Source: JBNKVT01 sp050299335 (lineage in GTDB: Bacteria; Pseudomonadota; Alphaproteobacteria; Rhodobacterales; Rhodobacteraceae). Taken from it: a stretch of DNA of 21,715 nt. Within the stretch, counting starts at the first letter, position 1, and each line of letters begins with the position of its first letter. The notes beneath the pieces are model-generated. The model did no database searches. It was given only the letters and a program-made list of their open reading frames with translations, and was not told where the DNA came from. This document shows positions 6,386 through 13,928 of this stretch, piece by piece. The stretch is taken from contig JBNKVT010000055.1 of assembly GCA_050299335.1 (NCBI GenBank), positions 1 through 21,715 of the forward strand, read 5' to 3'. Both the position numbers and the translations under genes were made by a program.

Positions 6386-8563
6386 ATGACCGACGCCGAT
6401 TTCCTCACCTCCGCCTTCGCACCTCCCCAGGAGTTGGAAGGCTTCGACCCCACCTCTCCGGACCGCTTCTTCAACCGCGAGCTTTCCTGGCTCACCTTCA
6501 ACTGGCGCGTCCTCGAAGAGGCCGAAAATCCCTCCGTCCCATTGCTGGAACGCGTCCGCTTCCTGTCAATCTCCGGCTCCAACCTCGACGAGTTCTACTC
6601 CGTCCGCGTCGCGGGTCTCCGCGGCCTCGTCCGCGAGGGCATCACCACGCCATCCGCCGACGGCCTCACCCCGTCCGAACAACTCACCCGCATCGACGAA
6701 ACCGCCCGCGCCCTTATGGCCCGCCAGCAATCCTGCTGGACCGACCTGCTCGCCGCACTCAAATCCGAAGACATCCACTTCCTGTCCACCGAGGACCTGA
6801 AAAAGGCCGATATCCGCGAACTGGAAACCCTGTTCATGGAGCACGTCTTCCCCATCCTCACCCCGCTGGCCATCGACCCGGCACACCCGTTCCCGTTCCT
6901 CCGCCATGGCGGCTTTGCGCTGGCATTGCAGATGCGCCGCCGTTCCGACGGCCAGCCGCTGGAGACCCTGCTGCCGGTGCCCAACCAGGCCCCCCGCTTC
7001 ACCCGCCTGCCCGACGGCAAGAAGGGCGAGACGCGCTTCCTGCTGCTCGAAGACCTCATCGCCTTCTTCCTCGACCACCTCTTCCCGGGCTACGACATCG
7101 CCGGCCGCTGCGCTTTCCGGGTCCTCCGTGACTCGGACCTCGAAGTCGAGGAAGAGGCCGAAGACCTCGTCCGCGAATTCGAAACCGCGCTGAAACGCCG
7201 CCGCCGCGGCGAGGTCATCCGCATGACCATGTCCGCCTCGACCCCGGACGACCTCCGCCGCTCGATCGCCTCCGAACTCCACGTCGACGACAGCGAGATC
7301 ATCGCCGTCGACGGCATCCTCGGGGTCGGGCAACTGGCCGAACTCACCAAACTCGACCGGCCGGACCTGCTTTGGCCCCACCACACCCAGCGCCTCCCCG
7401 AACGCGTCCACGACCACGATGGCGACATCTTCGCCGCCATCCGCCAGAAGGACATGCTCCTCCACCACCCCTATGAAAGCTTCAACATCGTCGTCCGTTT
7501 CCTCGAACAGGCCGCCCGGGATCCGGACGTCATCTCCATCCGCCAGACCCTCTACCGCACCTCGGCCCAGTCCCCCATTGTCGCGGCGCTGTGCGAAGCG
7601 GCGGAAGACGGCAAATCCGTCACCGCCCTGGTCGAGCTCAAGGCCCGCTTCGACGAAGCCGCCAACATCCGCCAGTCCCGCATGCTCGAACGCGCCGGGG
7701 CGCAAGTCGTCTACGGTTTCGTCGACTGGAAGACCCACGCCAAGATCTCCATCGTCGTCCGCCGCGAAGGCGACCGCCTCGTCACCTACTCCCATTTCGG
7801 CACCGGCAACTACCACCCCATAACGGCCAACTTCTACACCGACCTGTCGCTCTTCACCTGCGACGCCGCCCTGGGCCGCGACGCCACCAAGGTCTTCAAC
7901 TACGTCACCGGCTACGTGAAACCCGAGGGGCTCGAAAACCTCGCCATCTCACCGCTGACCCTCAAGCAACGCCTCCTCGACAGCCTCGCCGCCGAGGCCG
8001 CCCACGCCGCCGCAGGCCGCCCCGCCCATGTCTGGGCCAAGCTCAACGCCATCATCGACCCCGAGATCATCGACGCCCTCTACGCCGCCTCGCAGGCAGG
8101 CGTTAAGATCGAGCTCGTCATCCGCGGCATCTGCGGCGTCCGCCCCGGCATCAAGGGGCTATCCGAGAACATCCGCGTCAAATCCATCATCGGCCGCTTC
8201 CTCGAACATTCCCGCATCGTCTGCTTCGGCAACGGCCACGAGATGCCCTCCCGCCACGCCCGCGTCTACATCTCGTCCGCCGACTGGATGGGCCGCAATC
8301 TCAACCGCCGGGTCGAGACCCTGGTCGAGATCACCAACCCGACGGTCCACGCCCAGATCACCGAACAGATCATGGCCGCCAACCTCGCCGACCAGGCCCA
8401 AAGCTGGGTCCTGCAGCCCGACGGCACCTATATCCGCCACGAGGCGGCAGACCGCACCCGCCTCTTCAACTGCCACCGTTTCTTCATGGAGAACCCCTCG
8501 ATGTCAGGCCGCGGCCGCGCCGGAACCGACGACGTCCCGGAACTGGTGCATGAGCATGATTGA
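6386..8563 (+). CDS. ppk1: Polyphosphate kinase 1
   Basis: Reversibly transfers the gamma-phosphate of ATP to growing inorganic polyphosphate. The N-terminal domain opens with the typical FFNRELSWL and ISGSNLDEFY motifs. The catalytic domain has the phospholipase-D-like pair: the histidine in KTHAK (residue 451 of 725), matching the autophosphorylated His of E. coli PPK, and the histidine in LEHSR (residue 608). SSADWMGRNLNRRVE is the conserved C-terminal motif. Full length for PPK1. Start choice is uncertain: ATGs at 6350, 6359 and 6386 are in frame and none has a good ribosome site; I chose MTDADF because it best resembles family N-termini. The upstream gap is occupied by the palindromic element, and the REP cassette begins five bases after the stop. 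Confidence 0.93.
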   Translation: MTDADFLTSAFAPPQELEGFDPTSPDRFFNRELSWLTFNWRVLEEAENPSVPLLERVRFLSISGSNLDEFYSVRVAGLRGLVREGITTPSADGLTPSEQLTRIDETARALMARQQSCWTDLLAALKSEDIHFLSTEDLKKADIRELETLFMEHVFPILTPLAIDPAHPFPFLRHGGFALALQMRRRSDGQPLETLLPVPNQAPRFTRLPDGKKGETRFLLLEDLIAFFLDHLFPGYDIAGRCAFRVLRDSDLEVEEEAEDLVREFETALKRRRRGEVIRMTMSASTPDDLRRSIASELHVDDSEIIAVDGILGVGQLAELTKLDRPDLLWPHHTQRLPERVHDHDGDIFAAIRQKDMLLHHPYESFNIVVRFLEQAARDPDVISIRQTLYRTSAQSPIVAALCEAAEDGKSVTALVELKARFDEAANIRQSRMLERAGAQVVYGFVDWKTHAKISIVVRREGDRLVTYSHFGTGNYHPITANFYTDLSLFTCDAALGRDATKVFNYVTGYVKPEGLENLAISPLTLKQRLLDSLAAEAAHAAAGRPAHVWAKLNAIIDPEIIDALYAASQAGVKIELVIRGICGVRPGIKGLSENIRVKSIIGRFLEHSRIVCFGNGHEMPSRHARVYISSADWMGRNLNRRVETLVEITNPTVHAQITEQIMAANLADQAQSWVLQPDGTYIRHEAADRTRLFNCHRFFMENPSMSGRGRAGTDDVPELVHEHD

Positions 8564-8568
8564 GCACC

Positions 8569-8592
8569 GTAGGGTGCGTGATTTCACGCACC
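8569..8592 (+). repeat. REP 1
   Basis: GTAG foot at 8569-8572, then a perfect 9-bp stem, two-base TT loop and complement (8573-8592). It begins five bases after the ppk1 stop codon, so it will form a hairpin at the 3' end of the ppk1 message and could slow 3' exonuclease or help terminate transcription. Confidence 0.92.
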
Positions 8593-8617
8593 TTTGCCTC
8601 GAGATCGCAAGAGCGCC

Positions 8618-8641
8618 GTAGGGTGCGTGATTTCACGCACC
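8618..8641 (+). repeat. REP 2 (left half of REPIN A)
   Basis: Same 24-base unit as REP 1, same orientation, 49 bp away. It pairs with inverted REP 3 to form REPIN A (8618-8716), about 51 bp apart. Confidence 0.92.
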
Positions 8642-8692
8642 ATTGCCCGTGATCATCCTCCAGCGATGCACCTTCGCCTCTCCCCAAACAAA

Positions 8693-8716
8693 GGTGCGTG
8701 AAATCACGCACCCTAC
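8693..8716 (-). repeat. REP 3 (right half of REPIN A)
   Basis: Inverted copy: hairpin 8693-8712 with the AA loop, then CTAC (8713-8716). The transposase stop codon TAG is the complement of CTA at 8713-8715, so the REP foot itself ends the transposase gene. Confidence 0.92.
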
Positions 8717-9204
8717 ACCCAACCCGCTTCAACCTTTCCATTACGAATATCGCGGTGGATTGACGAATATGGCCATTCGGACGGGGTCGGGACCAACCCG
8801 TGTTTCACCGGGTTCTTCCAGCAATACCGGATATGTGCCTCGAAATCCTCCGGATCGCGGAGATGATGTTCCCAAAACCGTCTCTGCCAGATTCCGCGCT
8901 CATCACGAATCTCATGGCTACGCCGCAACCGTCCTTTGGGAAGCTGCCGCGAGAACCGCGCCTTGATCAACCGCCAGCGCGTAGCGAAATCCCTGTCGCC
9001 TTCTGGCAAGGTCCAGACGCAATGCAGATGATCCGGCAATACGACCCATGCTTCGATCACGAACGGACGTTCACGCCGCGTGACCTTTACGGCTTCGCGC
9101 AGCCTCCCGATTTCCCGCACCAGCAAATCCGACCCCCGGTCCGCAAGAGCGACCGTGAAAAACACCGATGCACCATGCACCTTCGGGCGGCGATAATTCG
9201 ACAT
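8713..9204 (-). CDS. REP-associated tyrosine transposase (RAYT, TnpA-REP)
   Basis: A 163-residue Y1-type HUH single-strand nuclease of the IS200/IS605-related RAYT group, which recognises and cuts REP hairpins at the GTAG foot. The N-terminus is YRRP-like (residues 4-7). The HUH motif is PDHLHCVW, with His59 and His61. The C-terminal IWQRRFWEHH (105-114) leads to IRYCWKNPVKHGLV, with the likely catalytic tyrosine Tyr127, and ends in WPYSSIHR. All expected catalytic residues are present and the frame is intact, so it may be active. I chose ATG 9202-9204 (MSNYRRP); an open frame continues to 9297 but those residues translate REP 4. The ribosome site is weak. It runs opposite to ppk1 and ppx. 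Confidence 0.9.
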   Translation of the reverse strand: MSNYRRPKVHGASVFFTVALADRGSDLLVREIGRLREAVKVTRRERPFVIEAWVVLPDHLHCVWTLPEGDRDFATRWRLIKARFSRQLPKGRLRRSHEIRDERGIWQRRFWEHHLRDPEDFEAHIRYCWKNPVKHGLVPTPSEWPYSSIHRDIRNGKVEAGWV

Positions 9205-9239
9205 GCCGCCAGGAAAACCGAGTCTGGTTAATTTTCCCC

Positions 9240-9263
9240 GTAGGGTGCGTGATTTCACGCACC
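9240..9263 (+). repeat. REP 4 (left half of REPIN B)
   Basis: GTAG at 9240-9243 and hairpin 9244-9263, identical to REP 1. It lies 35 bp upstream of the transposase start, on the gene's 5' side. Confidence 0.92.
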
Positions 9264-9345
9264 ACGCGCCGGAGAACCCTGGCGACAACCGCAGCACTAT
9301 TCACCGGCCACCATTCAAGCCATCGCGCCACTTGCCCGTTCCAAA

Positions 9346-9369
9346 GGTGCGTGAAATCACGCACCCTAC
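9346..9369 (-). repeat. REP 5 (right half of REPIN B)
   Basis: Inverted copy: hairpin 9346-9365 and CTAC 9366-9369. With REP 4 it forms REPIN B (9240-9369), whose internal spacer (82 bp) is longer than in REPIN A and unlike it in sequence. Confidence 0.92.
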
Positions 9370-9450
9370 GGCACACCGCTTCAGGCTCACCACCTAAAAA
9401 CACACACTCCATTAACCTTTTTATCCAACAAAATCAACTCCATCCCCATT

Positions 9451-9466
9451 TTTGCACGCGTGCAAA
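9451..9466. promoter_or_regulatory. Operator-like palindrome upstream of ppx
   Basis: TTTGCACGCGTGCAAA is a perfect 16-bp palindrome with no spacer and a central CG, the style of operator bound by LacI-family dimers. It lies 41 bp upstream of the predicted ppx -35 box, in an AT-richer stretch. The regulator is unknown. Confidence 0.45.
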
Positions 9467-9507
9467 GCCCCTTCCTCCACCTTCCCCGCCCCGCCCAAAG
9501 CTCCCGA

Positions 9508-9536
9508 TTGACAGACCCCGCCCAACCGGGTCAGAT
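9508..9536 (+). promoter_or_regulatory. Putative sigma-70 promoter for ppx
   Basis: A perfect TTGACA (9508-9513), 17-base spacer, and TCAGAT (9531-9536). The predicted start gives a leader of about 20 bases containing the ppx ribosome site. It implies ppx can be transcribed independently of ppk1, from which the RAYT cassette separates it. Confidence 0.55.
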
Positions 9537-9561
9537 GCCCCCGTTGGGAGAGGAGAGCCAG

Positions 9562-11091
9562 ATGAATGCCGGCCGGCACGCCTATGGGGCCGCCCCCTTC
9601 GAATGGGGCGCCCTCGACGACCCGGCAACCAGCCGCATCGGCGTCGTCGATGTCGGCTCCAACTCCGTCCGCCTCGTCGTCTTCGACGGCATCGCCCGGT
9701 CGCCCTCCTATTTCTACAACGAAAAGGTCCTCTGCGGCCTCGGCGAAGGCATCCACGAAACCGGCCTCCTGAACCCCACCGGCCGCGCCCGAGCCCTGGC
9801 CGCCCTCCACCGCTTCGTCGCCCTGGCCCGCCTCATGAAACTCTCCGGCCTCCAGGGCGTCGCGACGGCGGCCGTCCGCGAGGCCAAAGACGGCCCCGAT
9901 TTCTGCGAGCAGGTCCTCGCCGAGACCGGCCTCGACCTCCACGTCGCCTCCGGGTCCGAAGAGGCCGAGCTGTCCGCCAAGGGCGTCCTCCTCGGCTGGC
10001 CCCACGCCAATGGCATCGTCTGCGATATCGGCGGCGCCTCGATGGAACTCGCCCGCGTCGACGAAGGCGTGATCGGCGACAAACGCTCCTCCCGCCTCGG
10101 CCCGATGCAGCTGGCCAATCTCGGCTCCGAAGTGGCCATCGACGCCGAGATCGACGCCCAGCTGAAGAAACTCCGCAAAAAACTGCCCGGTCCCGTCCAC
10201 AACCTCTTCCTCGTCGGCGGCTCCTGGCGGGCCATCGCCCGGCTCGACATGGAGCGCCGCGACTACCCGCTGCATGTCCTGCACGAATACCGCCTGACCC
10301 CGGACCAGATCATCGACACCGCCCATTGGGCGACGACAAAGACGCCAGAGGATTTCGCCGCCATCGTCGATATTTCCAGCGCCCGGCTGTCCCTCGTCCC
10401 GCTCGCTGCCCGCGTCCTCGCCCGCCTTGTCGCGATCTTCGGGCCCGAACATGTCCTCATCTCCAGCTACGGCATCCGCGAGGGCATGCTGTACAATTCC
10501 ATGCCCGAGGCCCTGCGCGGCAAGGACCCCCTTCTCGAAGCCGCCCGCCAGCGCGAACGCGCCTCCGCGCGGTTCCCCGGCTTCGGCGAGCGCCTCCATA
10601 ACTGGCTCCAGCCGCTCTACACGGACGCTTCCGAGGCCGAAAGCCGCCTGATCCGCGCCGCCTGCTATCTGCATGACATCACCTGGCGGGCGCATCCCGA
10701 CTACCGCGCTGAAGTCTGCTTCGAAAGCGTCACCCGCGCCAATCTTTCCGGTCTCGACCACGAGGGCCGCATCTTTCTCGGCCTCGCCATCCTGCACCGC
10801 TACAAGAGCAGCGCCCGGAATCATTTCGACGACACATTATTGAACCTCCTGCCACCCGAGCGGCAGGAGAAGGCCGCCATCCTCGGCAAGGCGATGCGCC
10901 TCGGGGCGATGCTGTCGGGGGCGGTGGCACCGGGCCTAGAGGGCACCGAACTGACCTGCGACGAGACCCATCTCGGTCTGATCCTCACCGGCAGGGCCCG
11001 CGAACTGACCGGAGAGGCGGTCGAGCGGCGGGTCGAGGCGCTGGCATCCAGTCTGAACCGCATCGGCGAGGTCATTCTCCGCGACGTCTGA
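9562..11091 (+). CDS. ppx: Exopolyphosphatase (Ppx/GppA family)
   Basis: A 509-residue cytoplasmic enzyme that releases phosphate from polyphosphate ends, the counterpart of ppk1; pppGpp hydrolysis is also possible for this family. The actin-like phosphate-1 motif VVDVGSNSVRL is at about residues 28-38. SGSEEAEL with the likely catalytic Glu133/134 corresponds to the E. coli Ppx active site. CDIGGAS (154-160) is the phosphate-2 motif, and SYGIREGML closes the catalytic core. The remaining part is a helical HD-like domain (including CYLHDITW and ILHRYKS). The start ATG 9562 is preceded by GGGAGAGGAG; an in-frame ATG at 9460 has no ribosome site and would place the promoter inside the gene. Confidence 0.93.
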   Translation: MNAGRHAYGAAPFEWGALDDPATSRIGVVDVGSNSVRLVVFDGIARSPSYFYNEKVLCGLGEGIHETGLLNPTGRARALAALHRFVALARLMKLSGLQGVATAAVREAKDGPDFCEQVLAETGLDLHVASGSEEAELSAKGVLLGWPHANGIVCDIGGASMELARVDEGVIGDKRSSRLGPMQLANLGSEVAIDAEIDAQLKKLRKKLPGPVHNLFLVGGSWRAIARLDMERRDYPLHVLHEYRLTPDQIIDTAHWATTKTPEDFAAIVDISSARLSLVPLAARVLARLVAIFGPEHVLISSYGIREGMLYNSMPEALRGKDPLLEAARQRERASARFPGFGERLHNWLQPLYTDASEAESRLIRAACYLHDITWRAHPDYRAEVCFESVTRANLSGLDHEGRIFLGLAILHRYKSSARNHFDDTLLNLLPPERQEKAAILGKAMRLGAMLSGAVAPGLEGTELTCDETHLGLILTGRARELTGEAVERRVEALASSLNRIGEVILRDV

Positions 11092-11284
11092 GACCGCTTG
11101 CTTTTCGCCTCCGTGACTGTTCTACCGTCCCGGCACTGCAACAGACCCGAACCGCATGGACACCTAGGTCGTCGATCTCTACATCCTGACCCGTTTCTCG
11201 ATCCTCTCCGAGGGGCAGAGACATTCCTGGGGTATCTTCGGCAAACGAACACGACTGCTGCGCAAGCTGCTGCCTCCACGTCCC

Positions 11285-12004
11285 ATGCCCTCGCTCGACG
11301 AGCGCCGCGCCTACCTGTTCGATCCCGAAAGGCTGCGCTACCGGTTCCGGACCTTCGAAACCCTGCTCCTCGCGTCTCTGGCCCACCAGGACGATAAACG
11401 CTTCCGCCATGTCGTCTTCACCTCCGAGCTGTTGCCCGACTGGGCGTCGGAGCGTCTGGAGGCGCTTCAGTCAGTTTACAACTTCACAACGCTCCGCCTC
11501 GATACGAAGACGTATCTGAACGAAGGGCTACAAGCCTGGTCTCCTGAACCCCGACCTGGCACGACCCATACAGCGACCTTGCGCATCGACGACGACGACG
11601 CCCTTGCCCGGACCTGTGTGGCTGAAATTCACGCCCGAACCTACGAGGCTGACGATTCCGTCCTGACCTGGCCCGCGGGAATTTATCTGACCGACCGCGG
11701 CAGGGGTCGCTTTGCCATGCGCCGGATCAACCGTCCGTTCCGTGCCTGCGGCCTGACCCGAATCCGCCGGGGCACAGAACCGTGGCCGACGATCCATAGC
11801 GCGGGTGCACACAAGAAGGCCGGGGAACGTTATCCGGTTCACAGCTTGTCTACGAAAGATGCCTTTCTGATGAGCATCCATCCCGACAATGTCAGTGGCC
11901 GGAAGCCCCGCAAGGGTGATGTCGCGCTGACGGAGCCGGACCGCGTATTTCTGGCCGAGCGGTTCGGGATCGATTTGTCGGGAATGGGCCCGAACCCGCT
12001 CTGA
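11285..12004 (+). CDS. Rhamnosyltransferase-like glycosyltransferase, 5' end broken by TAG
   Basis: A 239-residue remnant of a family annotated as putative rhamnosyl transferase. The DxD-type nucleotide-sugar motif DDDDA is at residues 102-106. The in-frame sequence upstream of this ATG is protein-like, including YILTRFSIL, a hallmark N-terminal strand of such proteins. It leads back to ATG 11156, but codon 4 of that frame is TAG (11165-11167), where a single C-to-T change from CAG would explain it. No ATG, GTG or TTG lies between the TAG and 11285. Translation from 11285 loses 43 codons including that strand, so the gene is probably a recent pseudogene unless an unusual start (such as CTG 11186) or readthrough is used. 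No ribosome site is visible at 11285. Acceptor unknown. Confidence 0.65.
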   Translation: MPSLDERRAYLFDPERLRYRFRTFETLLLASLAHQDDKRFRHVVFTSELLPDWASERLEALQSVYNFTTLRLDTKTYLNEGLQAWSPEPRPGTTHTATLRIDDDDALARTCVAEIHARTYEADDSVLTWPAGIYLTDRGRGRFAMRRINRPFRACGLTRIRRGTEPWPTIHSAGAHKKAGERYPVHSLSTKDAFLMSIHPDNVSGRKPRKGDVALTEPDRVFLAERFGIDLSGMGPNPL

Positions 12005-12094
12005 GGTCCGCGCCGTCCCTTCGGCACCCGATCTTTCGCCGCTCACCCATGCGGGCGACCATTCCCGGCTGCCCCGAAATCGTCCCTGCCCGTA

Positions 12095-13738
12095 TCAGAA
12101 CAGCAGCTTGCGTGCCGTTGCATTGTCCACATAGCCGGTCGCAGGGATTCCCTCGCGGCGCTGAAACTGCCGCAGGGCCGAGCGGGTCTGGTTGGTCAAA
12201 CGGCCATCCACTGCGCCGGGATTGAAGCCGAGCACCGTCAGTTGCAGCTCGATCGCGGCGATCTTGGCGGTGTTGAGATTCTGGTTCCGCTCCTGGCGCT
12301 GCGCCTCGGCTTCGGAATTGTTGCCGGTATCGGGGCTGAGCTCGGCCACCTTGTTGCGGGCGGTCGCGGCATAGGTGCCGTTGGGATAGCGTTCAAGATA
12401 TTCGCGGTAGGCGGCAAGATCGTTGCGGGCGACGATGCCGTCCCAGAATTCGCGTTCCTCGGCCGCAAGGGCCTCGCGTTCGTCACGCTCCAGAACTTCA
12501 AGCTCGCGCCGCGCCTGATCGGCATAGAGACCTTCGGGATAGCGGCTGAGATAGGCGCGATAGTCGGGAGCGGTCCCGTTGGCTCCGGTCCGCTGCCAGA
12601 AATCGATATCGGCCAGTTCCTCCTGACGCTTGCGCTCGGCCTCTTCGGCCTCAAGCTCTTCGCGACGCACCTCGGCTCGGGCGGTCAGAAGCGCGATCTG
12701 GTCGGCGTCTAGATAGCCGGAGGCCTCCAGCCCCTCGCTGCGCTGCCAGGCGCGGACCGCTGTGCGGGTGCCGTTGCCGAATATGCCGTCCACGCCCCTT
12801 GTGTCATGTCCGAGGATGGTCAGCTGTTCCTGGATCGTGCGCCGCTGCGACCGGCGGAGGTTCAGCGCCTCCTCGGCCTCGGCGGCACTGACGCCGCGTT
12901 CCGCGTCCAGTTCGGCCATCAGTCTGCGGGCCTCGGTGATATAGGCGCCATTGGGAAATCGGTTGATATAGGCGCCGAGATTGGCCTCGGTGGGGTCCTC
13001 TTCGGCCAGCGCCCAGAGGGCCTGTTCGACCAGCGAGACCTCGGGGCGGGTTGGTTCGGGTGCGGGTTCAGGTTCGGGGGCGGCCTCTCGGATCGGGGCG
13101 AGGATCATCTTGCGCGAAACATAACCCTCGACGGAGACGCCTTCGGCCTGATTGCGAGCGATATCGGCCCCGCGCCCGGCGACGAGAAAGACATCGCTGG
13201 CCGCCTCGGCCACGGCGCCCGGCTCGCCGGTGACCACCATGACGCCCTGGGGAATGTCGAGACTGTCGAGATCGTCGGTGAAGACCACATCTTCGGGCAC
13301 GTCCTCGGCGACGCCGAGGAACAGCGCCGCTTCGCCGGGGCGGGTGGCGAGCATCTGCAAAAGAGGTTGCACCGGGACGCCGCCGAAAGCCGCGTCCGAG
13401 CCGCGTTCGAGGTCGAGATCCACCGGCGCCAGCCAGTCGATACCGCCGGAGCGGAACCCGTGGCCAGAGAAATGGATGACGATATTGTCGGCCTGACCGA
13501 GAAGCTGCTCGAACCGGGAGATCAGCTGGCGCATCTCGCCCCGGTCGAGATTCTCGCCCTCGACCACCTCGTAGCCCGCATCGCGGTAGGCCCCGGCCAG
13601 CCGGTCATGGCCGCGATTGACATTGCGGATATCGGGAAGGTCCTCGTAATTGCCGTTGGAGATCACCAGCGCCAGATCGGCGGCCAGAGCCTGGCTCGCC
13701 AGAGACATGATCATCGCCGTCACACCCAGAAGCCGCAT
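12095..13738 (-). CDS. Secreted pseudocaspase with two peptidoglycan-binding-type domains
   Basis: A 547-residue exported protein. A signal peptide of about 20 residues is followed by a caspase-like (peptidase C14) domain at about 21-215, which keeps the histidine motif SGHG (His93). Where the catalytic cysteine should follow a hydrophobic strand, the sequence is LFLGVAED (about 139-146). I find no cysteine anywhere in the protein, so it cannot be a cysteine protease. A proline/glutamate linker (about 219-234) follows. There are three copies of a degenerate AYxxRYPNGxYAxxAR repeat (about 241-277, 380-416 and 431-467) and two peptidoglycan-binding-like domains (about 300-351 and 493-546, each with LG...VDG...T..A.R.FQR). 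The ATG at 13738 has AGGA/GAGG upstream. Likely a periplasmic or envelope scaffold; function unknown. Confidence 0.82.
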   Translation of the reverse strand: MRLLGVTAMIMSLASQALAADLALVISNGNYEDLPDIRNVNRGHDRLAGAYRDAGYEVVEGENLDRGEMRQLISRFEQLLGQADNIVIHFSGHGFRSGGIDWLAPVDLDLERGSDAAFGGVPVQPLLQMLATRPGEAALFLGVAEDVPEDVVFTDDLDSLDIPQGVMVVTGEPGAVAEAASDVFLVAGRGADIARNQAEGVSVEGYVSRKMILAPIREAAPEPEPAPEPTRPEVSLVEQALWALAEEDPTEANLGAYINRFPNGAYITEARRLMAELDAERGVSAAEAEEALNLRRSQRRTIQEQLTILGHDTRGVDGIFGNGTRTAVRAWQRSEGLEASGYLDADQIALLTARAEVRREELEAEEAERKRQEELADIDFWQRTGANGTAPDYRAYLSRYPEGLYADQARRELEVLERDEREALAAEEREFWDGIVARNDLAAYREYLERYPNGTYAATARNKVAELSPDTGNNSEAEAQRQERNQNLNTAKIAAIELQLTVLGFNPGAVDGRLTNQTRSALRQFQRREGIPATGYVDNATARKLLF

Positions 13739-13928
13739 TGTCCTATCCTCTTGATTTCCGGTCCGGCGGACAGTCTAGCCCAGGCCCGCGCCTCCCCCCA
13801 ATCACAAGCCGTTTCGGAATGTGACGGGCGTTGCTGAGATGCCAGACCTCGCGGATTTGCCTTGTTCCGTGCATTTTTTCTTCCGGAGGCGCCCGCCTCA
13901 TCGGCAAGAACCGCCATTCCGGCCCGGC

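Larger units (their letters stand above)
8569..9369. mobile_element. RAYT/REPIN cassette between ppk1 and ppx
   Basis: An 801-bp block with a REP-associated tyrosine transposase gene and five near-identical REP hairpins: three on its left (8569, 8618, 8693) and two on its right (9240, 9346). The hairpin is GGTGCGTGATTTCACGCACC with GTAG at its 5' foot. REPs at 8618 and 8693 form one inverted pair (8618-8716), and those at 9240 and 9346 another (9240-9369), each with GTAG/CTAC facing outward, as defined for REPINs. The single REP at 8569 lies right after the ppk1 stop. All motifs were read directly; the mobility mechanism is family knowledge for RAYTs. Confidence 0.9.

Noticed and set aside
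9205..9297. Upstream extension of the transposase to 9297
   Set aside because: The added residues translate REP 4; family N-termini begin close to YRRP, as in the chosen start.
8569..9369. CRISPR array
   Set aside because: The repeats are short hairpins in both orientations with unequal spacing and a RAYT between them, with no cas genes; this is a REP/REPIN arrangement.
12806..13837. Long plus-strand frame opposite the pseudocaspase gene
   Set aside because: A GC-skew shadow: the minus strand encodes a signal peptide and recognisable domains, the plus strand does not.
13875..13905. Intrinsic terminator after the CoA ligase gene
   Set aside because: There is a short GAGGC/GCCTC stem and a run of six T, but the T-run is on the wrong strand for the minus-strand operon.
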